From the NCBI RefSeq assembly GCF_000744225.1, contig NZ_JQLN01000005.1:930001-994000 (forward strand): a stretch of DNA of 64,000 nucleotides, read 5' to 3'. The notes beneath the pieces were generated by a model that did not search any database, had not been told where the DNA came from, and was given only the letters and a program-made list of their open reading frames with translations. A program made the position numbers and the translations under genes. Origin of the DNA: Kitasatospora mediocidica KCTC 9733. GTDB lineage: Bacteria; Actinomycetota; Actinomycetes; Streptomycetales; Streptomycetaceae. Shown piece by piece: positions 1-8,293 of this stretch (position 1 is the first letter of the stretch; every line of letters begins with the position of its first letter).

Positions 1-61
1 CGCCCTCCGCCGAGGGCAGTACGTCTGCGTCGAGACACACGACGCGCAACGGGGGGTCCGG

Positions 62-988
62 ATGGCAGCCGGCGCACGATCCACAGGCTTCGTCAGCGAG
101 GCGGAGCTACTGCCCGCGGTCTTCCGCGCCGCCGACGCCGCCGCCCTGCAGGGCCAGCGGCGCTCGGTCGCGCTGGCCCGCTGGGAGCTCATCCTGCTCA
201 CCGCGGCCGCGGCGGCGGGCTCGGCCGACGGCCGGCCCTACGCCTGGGCGGCCGCCGTGGCCTACCTGGCCACCGTCGCGGTGGCCGTGGTGATCAGCCG
301 GCAGAACCCGCAGGGCCTCTGGTACGAGGGCCGGGCCGCCGCCGAGTCGGTGAAGACGCTGGCCTGGAAGTTCGCCGTCCGAGCCGACGCCTATCAGCCA
401 CCGCCGACCACCCTGCCGGATGCCGAGGGCCTCTACGGGCTCCAACTGCGCGGCATCCTGCGCGGGTTCGAGCACAGCAGGGCGGTGCCCGCGACGGCCG
501 CGGCGCAGCCCGAGGTCACCGTGGGGATGCGCAGTCTGCGCGACCAGCCGCTCGCCGTGCGGCGCGACGTGTACCTGCGCGAGCGGGTCCAGGTCCAGCA
601 CGACTGGTACCAGTCCAAGGCCCGGTACTGCGACAACGCCGGCCGGCTCACCGGGCTGCTCGGCATCGTGCTGCCGCTGCTCGGCCTGGGGCTGGCGGTG
701 CTGCGCGCGCTCGGCTGGTTCGGCTACGACGCGCTGGGCACCGTCTCGGCGGTCGCCGCCTCGATCACCGCCTGGTCGCAGCTGCGCCAGTACCGCCCGC
801 TGGCCGTCGCCTACCGGCTGGCCGCCGACGAACTCGAACTGGTCCGGGCCCAGTTGGCCCAGCTCGACCTGGCCGGCGAGGACGCCGAGGAGGTCTGGGC
901 CCGGCTGGCCCGGGACGCCGAGGACGCGGTCTCCCGGGAGCACACCACCTGGCAGGCCCGCCGCGAGGTCCGCGGCCTCGACCACTGA
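62..988 (+). CDS. SLATT/DUF4231 double two-TM membrane protein
   Basis: This 308-aa protein has two hydrophobic hairpins, at about residues 39-79 and 194-238. Each is followed by an Arg/Glu-rich helical stretch, the layout of tandem SLATT domains (SMODS- and SLOG-associated two-TM effectors, also called DUF4231). Conserved-looking blocks include 'AESVKTLAWK' near residue 100 and a C-terminal 'DAVSREHTTWQARR'. SLATT families are proposed pore-forming effectors in nucleotide-signalled conflict systems; that is family knowledge and activity here is inferred. The ATG is preceded by a GGGGGG ribosome-binding site. The gene runs towards fxsT with one hydrolase gene between. It is a paralogue of the gene at 27018-27941: same length, same two-hairpin layout and same C-terminal motif. 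Confidence 0.8.
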   Translation: MAAGARSTGFVSEAELLPAVFRAADAAALQGQRRSVALARWELILLTAAAAAGSADGRPYAWAAAVAYLATVAVAVVISRQNPQGLWYEGRAAAESVKTLAWKFAVRADAYQPPPTTLPDAEGLYGLQLRGILRGFEHSRAVPATAAAQPEVTVGMRSLRDQPLAVRRDVYLRERVQVQHDWYQSKARYCDNAGRLTGLLGIVLPLLGLGLAVLRALGWFGYDALGTVSAVAASITAWSQLRQYRPLAVAYRLAADELELVRAQLAQLDLAGEDAEEVWARLARDAEDAVSREHTTWQARREVRGLDH

Positions 989-1029
989 ACCGACCGTTCC
1001 CCCGTTTCCGAGCTCTGGAGGTCCCCGGC

Positions 1030-1896
1030 GTGCAGCCGCAACTGGTCAAGACCGCCGACGGCCGCACCCTCGCGGTACAGACCTTCGGCAATCCGACCGG
1101 CAAGCCGGTCTTCCTGCTCCACGGCACTCCCGGCAGCAGGCTCGGCCCGACCCCGCGCAGCACCGTGCTCTACAACCTGGGCGTCCGGCTGATCGCCTTC
1201 GATCGCCCCGGCTACGGCAGTTCGGACCGGCTGCGGGGCCGCCAGGTCGCCGCGGCCGCCGTCGACGTGCAGACCATCGCGGACGAGTTGGGGCTCGGCC
1301 GGTTCGCCGTGGTGGCCCGCTCCGGCGGCGGCCCGCACGCGCTCGCCTGCGGAGCCCTGCTGCCCGAGCGGGTGCACCGGGTGGCCGCGCTGGTCAGCCT
1401 CGCCCCCTGGGACGCCGAGGACCTCGACTGGTACGCCGGGATGACCGCCTCCAACGTCCGCGACTACCGCGCCGCCGAACGCGACCACCAGCGGATCGCC
1501 GCCACCATCCAGTTGCGGGCCCGCCGGATCCTCGACGACCCGGCCGCCCTGCTGGCCGGCCTGCGCCGCGAACTCTCCAGCACCGACCGGCTGGTGGTCT
1601 CCGACGCGGGGATCCGCCGGATGCTGCAGAGCAACTACCGCGAGGCGTTCCGGCAGAACGCCGACGGCTGGATCGACGACATCCTCGCCTTCACCACCGA
1701 CTGGGGCTTCAAGGTGCAGGACGTCGCCGCCGCCACCTGGCTCTGGCACGGCGCCGACGACATGTGGTCCCCGGTCGGCCACTCCCGCTGGCTGGCCGCC
1801 CACATCCCCGACGCCACGCTCTTCCTGGAGCCCGGCGCCGCCCACTTCGGCTCCCTGCGGGTGCTGACCGCCGCCCTGAAGTGGGCGGCGGGATAA
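1030..1896 (+). CDS. alpha/beta hydrolase
   Basis: This 288-aa alpha/beta-hydrolase fold protein has an oxyanion-hole loop 'HGTPGS' near residue 31 and a nucleophile elbow 'ARSGGG', with Ala where the first Gly of GxSxG usually sits. The acid is probably in 'HGADD' and the histidine in 'GAAHFG' close to the C-terminus. No signal peptide is seen, so it is likely cytoplasmic; the substrate cannot be told. The GTG start follows a good TGGAGG site. It lies 41 bp after the SLATT gene on the same strand, probably co-transcribed, and converges on fxsT with only about 20 bp between the two stop codons. Confidence 0.85.
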   Translation: MQPQLVKTADGRTLAVQTFGNPTGKPVFLLHGTPGSRLGPTPRSTVLYNLGVRLIAFDRPGYGSSDRLRGRQVAAAAVDVQTIADELGLGRFAVVARSGGGPHALACGALLPERVHRVAALVSLAPWDAEDLDWYAGMTASNVRDYRAAERDHQRIAATIQLRARRILDDPAALLAGLRRELSSTDRLVVSDAGIRRMLQSNYREAFRQNADGWIDDILAFTTDWGFKVQDVAAATWLWHGADDMWSPVGHSRWLAAHIPDATLFLEPGAAHFGSLRVLTAALKWAAG

Positions 1897-1925
1897 CAGC
1901 GTTGCACCGTCACAGCGTTACACCG
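1896..1925. repeat. 14-bp direct repeat spanning two convergent stop codons
   Basis: ACAGCGTTGCACCG (1896-1909) and ACAGCGTTACACCG (1912-1925) are separated by 2 bp and differ at one base. The first copy begins at the last base of the hydrolase TAA. The second contains the fxsT stop codon. It looks like a small local duplication. Confidence 0.7.
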
Positions 1926-4900
1926 GCTGTGGCTCCAGGTCCCGGTTGATCCGCTTCCACCCCCGGGCGGAGATGGTGTTGGGGTGCTCCTCCCCGAGCT
2001 GGCGGATCAGCTCGGCCACCGCGCGCGAGCGCAGTTCGGCCGCCTGGTTGCCGCGGCCGGCCCCGCGCAGGGTGATGGCGAGGTTGGCCTGACAGGCGAC
2101 CGCGTCGGGGTGGCGCGGGCTGTAGCGGTCGCAGAGCCCGCGGTAGGCGGCCTGCTCCAGCTCCTCGGCCTCCGCGAAGTGGCCGAGGTCACCGTGCGCG
2201 TTCGCCAGGTTGATCATGCTGTTCAGGGTGAACGGGTGATCCGGCCCGAGCACCCGCCGCAGCGTGCCGACCGTTTCCAGGCCGAGCTCGACCGCCTCGT
2301 GCACGCTGCCGCTGCCGCGCAGGTAGATCGCCAGGTTGTTGGCGCAGGCGAGGGTGAACGGATGCTGCTCGCCGAAGAGTTGCTGGTGCCCCACGTACAC
2401 CTGGCGGGCCAGGTCACGGGCCGCGTCCTTGTCGCCGCCCGCGCTGTAGTCGGCGGCCAGGTTGAGCGCGCAGGCCAGGGTGTCCGGCGCGTTCTCCCCG
2501 TAGCGCTCCAGGTAGCGTTCGTAGGTCTCCTTGGTGAGCCGGCGCGCCTCCGCCTGCCGGCCCGCCTTGCGCAGCGAGACGGCCAGCGACTTGGCGTTGC
2601 GCAGGATCTCCGGCACGTCGATGTCCAGCACCTCGGCGAAGGTTTCGGCGACCTCCCGGTGGATCGTCACCGAGCCTTCGTAGTCACCGGATTCGCGCAG
2701 GTCGCGGGCCAGGTTCGACTTGCTGGAGAGGGTGTACGGGTGGCGCGGCCCGAGCACCAGGGAGCGGCGGTCCAGGGTGTCCTGGTCCAGCTCCTGGGCA
2801 GCCCCGCTGTCGCCGACCAACCGGTAGTCGATGGCGAGGTTGTTGGCGCAGGACAGCGTGCGCGGGTTGTCCTCGCCGAACTGCTCGCGGAACCGCTCCA
2901 GCGTCTCCTGGTCGAGCGACCTCGCCCGGTCGAAGTCGCCGAGCGCCCGCAGGTCGGCCGCGAGTGAACCCGCCGTCATCAGCGTGTACGGGTGCTGGTC
3001 GCCGAGCACCCGCTTCTGCCGCTCCAGCGTGTTCTCGTCCAGTTCCAGGGCAGCGGCGTACTGGCCCTGCGAGCGCATCACGTTCGCGAGTTGGAACCGC
3101 AGCAGTAGGGTCTGCCGGTCGTCCTCGCCGAGTTTGGCCGTCCAGGCCTCGTCCAGCAGATGGCCGGTCCGCCGGGCCTGTGCGAACTCCCCGCGCTTCC
3201 AGAGGTAACGGACCCGGTCGATCATGAGTTGCCGGGTGTCGGACTCGTCGCAGTCGTGTGCGCGGGAGGGCGAGAGGTGCGGCCAGATCTCCTCGAAGGT
3301 CGGCCAGTTGGCGGGGTCGTCGGTGTCACCGACCACCGGGCGGGCCCCGATCAGGATCCGGTGGACCTCGTGGACCGTGTCGGTCTGCTCCTCGGGGGTC
3401 ATCTCGGAGCGGATCACCTCCTGGACCAGTCGGTGCACCTGGATGCTGTTGGCCCCGGCGTCCACCTTGGCCAGCGCGTAGCGGCCGATCGCCTGGATCA
3501 CCCGGCCGAGCAGGAACTTGTCGCTCAGACCCGGGTCGTAGGGCACCAGTGCCCGGATCATCTGGTCACTGTAGAAGAGGTTCATCGAGATCGGCTCCGG
3601 CGCGAAGTACGCGCAGAGCTGCAGCATCCGGGCGGCGGCCGGGGACTGTCCGCGCAGCCGGGCGATGGAGACCCGCCAGGTGGCGCCGACCGTCATCGGG
3701 TAGCCGGCCGGGCGGTCGAGCTCCAGCACCCGGGCAGCCTCGGTCTGCAGGGCCGAGATGTACTCGGCGACCGGCGTGCCGGTCGCCTTGAGCCAGGCGC
3801 CGGCCACCTCGACGGCCAGCGGCAGGTCACCGACCGCCTCCGCGACCGCCTCGGCGTCGACGCGGTTGAGCGCCCCGTCGGTGCGCCGGGTCAGGTGGTC
3901 GATGCTCTCGCCACGGGTGAAGACGTCCATGGTGAGCGCGTCGGCGTGGGTCGACCAGGCCTGGTTGCGCGAGGTGACCAGGATGTGGCCGGAGCTGCCG
4001 GGGAAGTACCGCCGGATTTCCGAGGGTTCGTCGGCATTGTCGAAGATCAGCAGCCAGCGCTCGGCCCGGTCCCCGCGGCGCAGCGCTTCCAGCGCGATGT
4101 CGGCGGCGAGCTGCACCGGCTCATTGGTGGCCTTGCCCATTTTGCGGGCGAGTTCGGCCAGCTGACCCTGGATCTCCTCCTCCTGCTCGGCCGAGATCCA
4201 CCAGACCAGGTCGTAGTCGGCCATGAACCGGTGCGCGTACTCCTGGGCCACCTGGGTCTTGCCGACGCCGCCGAGCCCGTAGAGCGTCTGCGGCACCGGC
4301 AGCACGGCGGTGGTCCGGCCGTCGAGCTGGTTGCGCAGCCGCTCCAGCACCTCGGCCCGGCCGGTGAAGAAGCTGTTGCGCGGCGGGACGTTCCAGATCG
4401 CCGGCTGGGTGCCGGGGAATCTCGGCCCGCTGGTCGGGTCGATATTCGGCGCCTCCTCCCGCCCGAGCGCCTTCACCAGTGCCGAACGGGCCTGAGGTTC
4501 CTTGAGGTTGACCATGTCCACCGGGTTGCGGCTGCTGAACGGCGCGGTCAGCGAGGTGGAGCCGACCCGGACCGGGATCAGCTGACGGCGAGTGCCGGAG
4601 GGGTCCGAACCGACCACCGACTCCCAGAGCGCGCGGGCCTGCGGCGAGCGCAGGTAGGCCGGCGATAGCACTGCGACGGTGCGGAACGCCGCGTCCACCG
4701 ACCGCTCGGTCTCGGCCCGGGTGTCGGAGCCCGCCCCGACATCCCGGGGCAGCACCCGGAAGCCGGCGGCGGTCAGCACGTGCTCGATCCAGTCCGCCCA
4801 CATCCGGTCCTCGGGCACATAGCTGAGGTAGATGTCGGCGAGCACCGCCGGACGACGCCGGGTGAACGCCTCGATGTAGCGCAGCCGCACCTCCTCGTCC

Positions 4901-5982
4901 ATCAGCGGCAGCGAGGAGACCCGGCCCTGGGCGATCATGTCGGTGAGCCGCTCGCAGGCGGAGAGCATCGTGGTCGGCGTACCGGGCTTGTCGCCGAAGG
5001 TGGCCAGGATCTCCTCGTAGGCGTAGAACGGCCGGTACGGGATCTCCACGGATCCCCAGTAGTGCACCAGCTCCTCGTCCGTGAGGCCGGAGGGCAGCCC
5101 GTCGAAGCGCACCCGGGCCAGGGCACGCCCGGCGTCCGCCTTGTCCTTCTCGAAGTCGTCGATCCGCATCGGGACGGGCAGGATCCGGATGCCGCGGTCC
5201 CGGTAGCGGTCCGCGATGTGCTGGGCGATCCGCGATGCACCGTCGATGCTCTGGTCGCTCAGGGTGAAGCAGACGACCAGGTCGTCCGGCATCTGCACGG
5301 TGCAGATCTCGGCGGTGTCGGAGAGACCGGTCCGACTGTCGATCAGCACGTAGTCGTAGCGCTTGCGCATGTCGGCGCGCAGTGCGTCGAAGAACTGGCC
5401 GCCGTCGAAGCGCTCGTAGAAGAGGTCCCAGTCCAGGCTCCCGAGCGTGCCGGAGTAGTCGCGGTCCTGCCGGCCGGCCGCCAGGAAGTCGATGCTGCCG
5501 CCGGCCGGGAAGCCGCCCCAGGACAGTGGCAGTGTGTGCCCGGCGACCTTGGCGAAGTCCAGATGCCAGCCGGGGTGGTGGCCTATGTCGTCGAGCTCCT
5601 GCTGGTAGCGCTCCGGCTCGGAGAGGGGGTCGGCGTGCAGTTCGGTCTCCCGCAGCGCCTCCTCGCGGTAGTCGTTGATCAGGGTCATCACCCCGGACGC
5701 CTCTTCCAACTCCGCTGCGTCCAGGAAGGGGTGGAAGAACTTGGCGAGCCCGGGCGCTTCCAGGTCCCAGTCCACGGTCAGCACCCGGAACCCGTTGGCG
5801 GCCAGGATCCACGCGGTGTTGGCCAGGGCCATGGTGCGCCCGGTGCCACCCTTGTAGGAGTAGAACGTGATAATCCGCCCCTGACGGTCCTCCTCGGCCG
5901 GGACGGAGGAACCGGGTGTGCGCAGCGGCGATGCCGAACTCCGCCCACCCACCCGGAGGTTGCGGGTCCGTTCAGACGTCAT
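1918..5982 (-). CDS. fxsT: FxSxx-COOH system TPR protein (ParA-like ATPase, TIR, NB-ARC, TPR)
   Basis: This large 1354-aa protein belongs to the FxSxx-COOH system tetratricopeptide-repeat family. A MinD/ParA-like ATPase starts with 'YSYKGGTGRT' at residues 41-50 and 'DWDLEAPG' near 71. A TIR-like domain begins near residue 382 ('DIYLSYVPEDRMWADW'). An NB-ARC P-loop 'GLGGVGKT' lies near residue 570 with a later 'LLIFDNAD' Walker B. From about residue 940 to the end are Kinesin-light-chain-like TPRs ('HPYTL', 'HPFTL', 'ANNLA'). The second P-loop lysine of the ParA motif is Arg, and the TIR 'CxxEW' motif is degenerate. The ATG at 5982 follows GGAGG and overlaps the fxsC stop by 11 bp, so translation is probably coupled. 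The upstream extension of this frame is rejected because it lies within fxsC and has no ribosome site. Confidence 0.88.
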   Translation of the reverse strand: MTSERTRNLRVGGRSSASPLRTPGSSVPAEEDRQGRIITFYSYKGGTGRTMALANTAWILAANGFRVLTVDWDLEAPGLAKFFHPFLDAAELEEASGVMTLINDYREEALRETELHADPLSEPERYQQELDDIGHHPGWHLDFAKVAGHTLPLSWGGFPAGGSIDFLAAGRQDRDYSGTLGSLDWDLFYERFDGGQFFDALRADMRKRYDYVLIDSRTGLSDTAEICTVQMPDDLVVCFTLSDQSIDGASRIAQHIADRYRDRGIRILPVPMRIDDFEKDKADAGRALARVRFDGLPSGLTDEELVHYWGSVEIPYRPFYAYEEILATFGDKPGTPTTMLSACERLTDMIAQGRVSSLPLMDEEVRLRYIEAFTRRRPAVLADIYLSYVPEDRMWADWIEHVLTAAGFRVLPRDVGAGSDTRAETERSVDAAFRTVAVLSPAYLRSPQARALWESVVGSDPSGTRRQLIPVRVGSTSLTAPFSSRNPVDMVNLKEPQARSALVKALGREEAPNIDPTSGPRFPGTQPAIWNVPPRNSFFTGRAEVLERLRNQLDGRTTAVLPVPQTLYGLGGVGKTQVAQEYAHRFMADYDLVWWISAEQEEEIQGQLAELARKMGKATNEPVQLAADIALEALRRGDRAERWLLIFDNADEPSEIRRYFPGSSGHILVTSRNQAWSTHADALTMDVFTRGESIDHLTRRTDGALNRVDAEAVAEAVGDLPLAVEVAGAWLKATGTPVAEYISALQTEAARVLELDRPAGYPMTVGATWRVSIARLRGQSPAAARMLQLCAYFAPEPISMNLFYSDQMIRALVPYDPGLSDKFLLGRVIQAIGRYALAKVDAGANSIQVHRLVQEVIRSEMTPEEQTDTVHEVHRILIGARPVVGDTDDPANWPTFEEIWPHLSPSRAHDCDESDTRQLMIDRVRYLWKRGEFAQARRTGHLLDEAWTAKLGEDDRQTLLLRFQLANVMRSQGQYAAALELDENTLERQKRVLGDQHPYTLMTAGSLAADLRALGDFDRARSLDQETLERFREQFGEDNPRTLSCANNLAIDYRLVGDSGAAQELDQDTLDRRSLVLGPRHPYTLSSKSNLARDLRESGDYEGSVTIHREVAETFAEVLDIDVPEILRNAKSLAVSLRKAGRQAEARRLTKETYERYLERYGENAPDTLACALNLAADYSAGGDKDAARDLARQVYVGHQQLFGEQHPFTLACANNLAIYLRGSGSVHEAVELGLETVGTLRRVLGPDHPFTLNSMINLANAHGDLGHFAEAEELEQAAYRGLCDRYSPRHPDAVACQANLAITLRGAGRGNQAAELRSRAVAELIRQLGEEHPNTISARGWKRINRDLEPQPV

Positions 5983-7306
5983 GGTTTCCTCCGTTGTCGT
6001 CCTCGTCGGTCTCGGTCTCAGGCAGCCTGCCCAGGGCCGGTCTGGGGACCGGCCCGAAGGCGTCCCGCAGTCGTGGGCGGGACCTGCTGGTACTGCTGGA
6101 GGGTCGCGGCAGGGCGCGCTCCTTGAAGGCCTTCTGTGCTCTGAACGCGGCGTGCTGGAAGGCCACGCCGAACTCCCGTGCGGTGGGGATCCCCTCCCAC
6201 TCACCGTCGTCCGCCACCGGCGGCCGGAAGGAGGGTTTGGCAGGGCGACCACGCTGGCGCAGCACCTCGTCACTGAGGGCGGCCAGGACCGCGTTCTCCG
6301 CCACGCACTGCGGGTCGTCCCGGTTCCACGGCTCTATGACAGTCACCCAGGACGGGTTGCGGCGCGCGAACTCCCGTACCAGTTCGCGACGGACCGGGTC
6401 GTACAGCACCCAGCGGTCCACCAGCACCACGCCCGGCCCGCCGGGCCGGTCCAGATCCATCAACCGGCCGGCCGCGGCGTCGAACTCGTGGATGGTGGGG
6501 TTGAGGTCGCACTGCCGGGCAAGCTGCGCGGCCTGCTCGGCCAGCGCGGTGGCGGCCCCCCGCTGGTACGGCTGCCAGTCGGTGCGGCCCGCGCCGTAGT
6601 ACGCCGGGTCGCGGTTGCCGGGAAGTTCGGTGTCCTTGAACGACAGCACGGCGATGGTGAGCTGATCGGCCGCCGACTGACCGGGGAAGGCCGACGGGTT
6701 GGTGGTGAAGTCGACCGGTTCCACCACGGGAACCACGGTCTCCAGGGCCACCTCGACGATCCGGCGGGCCAGCTTGTAGACCACCTGCTCGTACTTCTCC
6801 CGGTGATGGCGCTGCGCCATCAATGCGTAGAGCCCGTCCTCGACGTACTCCTGGGGAAAGCTGGAGTGCTTGAACTGCACGGCCCCGGCCACCGGCGGCA
6901 GCGCCTCCTCGCGCATCCCGACCCAGAGCACCGGGACGATCGCCGAGTTGAGCGCCGGGCCACCGGAGGGGCCGGTCGAGCGCTGGGCGAAGGTGTACCA
7001 CTCCTGGCCGCAGGGCGTGCTGCGGAAGAGCCGCGGATGGTACAGCGGGACGAAGACCCGGCAGGTGGCGAGCGCGTCGGAGATCATCGCCGCCCAGTTG
7101 TCGCCCTGGTGCATGGTCTCGTCCATGAAACCCACCGGATCGGCGGTCGGCAGCGGTGTCAGCTGGAGGACCGCCTCACAGAGGTCCTGGTAGAACCGGG
7201 CCACCCGCAGGTTGGGGTTGCGCGATCCGACCGCCGGCATGTGCGCGTAGCTCAGAAAGAAGTGCGGCTTCGCCGAGGCCTTCTGTCCGCCCACAGCGTT
7301 GTTCAC
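5972..7306 (-). CDS. fxsC: TIR-like protein FxsC
   Basis: This 444-aa protein begins with a TIR-like domain: 'PHFFLSYAH' at about residues 14-22 and 'CGQEW' with Glu102, the position of the catalytic NAD-glycohydrolase glutamate in active TIR domains. The C-terminal half matches the FxsC family pattern in general make-up (an 'AVLSFKDTELPG' strand, 'VTVIEPWNRDDP'). It ends in an acidic tail. GTG at 7306 follows GGGAGG at 5 bp and is preferred over an ATG 40 codons upstream. It lies downstream of the AAC(3)-like gene and overlaps fxsT. NAD hydrolysis is possible from the motif but is inference. Confidence 0.85.
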   Translation of the reverse strand: MNNAVGGQKASAKPHFFLSYAHMPAVGSRNPNLRVARFYQDLCEAVLQLTPLPTADPVGFMDETMHQGDNWAAMISDALATCRVFVPLYHPRLFRSTPCGQEWYTFAQRSTGPSGGPALNSAIVPVLWVGMREEALPPVAGAVQFKHSSFPQEYVEDGLYALMAQRHHREKYEQVVYKLARRIVEVALETVVPVVEPVDFTTNPSAFPGQSAADQLTIAVLSFKDTELPGNRDPAYYGAGRTDWQPYQRGAATALAEQAAQLARQCDLNPTIHEFDAAAGRLMDLDRPGGPGVVLVDRWVLYDPVRRELVREFARRNPSWVTVIEPWNRDDPQCVAENAVLAALSDEVLRQRGRPAKPSFRPPVADDGEWEGIPTAREFGVAFQHAAFRAQKAFKERALPRPSSSTSRSRPRLRDAFGPVPRPALGRLPETETDEDDNGGNHDV

Positions 7307-7462
7307 ACACGCCTCCCCCTGGACCCGTCGAACGAACCGAGTACCGCTCGAGGGGCCTACAGTGTAGGAAGGTCGGCTTCCCCGGCGGAATACCCGGACC
7401 AGTCCCACCCTCTGATCATGCGTCACCCACCGGGCAGGTGTCAGCCCATTGGCACCATCCGG

Positions 7463-8266
7463 TCAAGCGCCGAAGACCTCCGGGTGGTGATCCAGCCACC
7501 GCGCCGTCGTGTCCACCGCCTGGACGACCGGCAGCAGCACGCACGCGGCATCCCCGACCCGGCCCTCCCTGGCCTCGGTCAACTCCGCGCGGGTCGTCTC
7601 CAGCATCTGCGGGAAGTGCCGGTCGTCCAGGTGCAGTGCCTTGAAGCGCACCCAGGCGGGTACGCCGTCCGCGCCCCGCATCTTGCAGCCGTAACTCTTC
7701 GTACGCGCCCCCGGCGTGCGGTAGTCGGCGAGCTGGAAGACGGTGCACCGGGTCAGCGGGGCTCCGAGCATCAGTACCCAGGCCCCCTCCTTGTAGAGCC
7801 GCCCGACCGGCGAGCGCTCCCCGAGGTGGCAGTCGAGCGGGTGGTCCGCCAGGAGCTCGGCGCTCATCGGCCCGACCGCTGTGAACGAGGTCTGCGGATG
7901 GCTGCTGCGCAGTGAGCCCGGCGTCGTGCGGATCTCCTCCGAGAGTCGCCCCATGGTCGGCGAACAAGGAGAGGTCAGCGGGTCGAAGACCGGCATCGCC
8001 TCGCGGTAGGCCTCCAGTTCGGCCTCGTTCAGGCCACCGGTCACCCCCGCGTCCAGCCGGGAGGTCTCGGAGTTCTCCGGTGTCGCGGCGAAGGCCGTGA
8101 CGGTTCCCCGCGGGCCCAGCGCGGACCGCAGTGCGGCCAGCACGCCGGCAGAGCCACCCGCCACCGGACCGACCGCCCGCAGCGAGGCATGCACCTGAAC
8201 GATCCCGGTGTCCTCGGACAGGCCCAACGCACACAGCTGCTCGGCCAGTTGTTCGACGGAGTACAT
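7463..8266 (-). CDS. AAC(3)-family aminoglycoside N-acetyltransferase-like protein
   Basis: This 267-aa member of the antibiotic (AAC(3)) acetyltransferase family has 'VQVHASLRAVGPVAGG' near the N-terminus and the family signature 'SHPQTSFTAVGP' in the middle. The family transfers acetyl from acetyl-CoA to the 3-amino group of aminoglycosides. The ATG follows AAGGGGG, 27 bp after the fxsB stop, and a 156-bp gap separates it from fxsC. Acetyltransferases of this family are often found in FxSxx-COOH loci, so it may act in that system (for example on the peptide or a small amine) rather than in drug resistance. The substrate is unknown. Confidence 0.85.
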   Translation of the reverse strand: MYSVEQLAEQLCALGLSEDTGIVQVHASLRAVGPVAGGSAGVLAALRSALGPRGTVTAFAATPENSETSRLDAGVTGGLNEAELEAYREAMPVFDPLTSPCSPTMGRLSEEIRTTPGSLRSSHPQTSFTAVGPMSAELLADHPLDCHLGERSPVGRLYKEGAWVLMLGAPLTRCTVFQLADYRTPGARTKSYGCKMRGADGVPAWVRFKALHLDDRHFPQMLETTRAELTEAREGRVGDAACVLLPVVQAVDTTARWLDHHPEVFGA

Positions 8267-8293
8267 CGACGCCCCCTTCTCAGAGCCCGTGTC

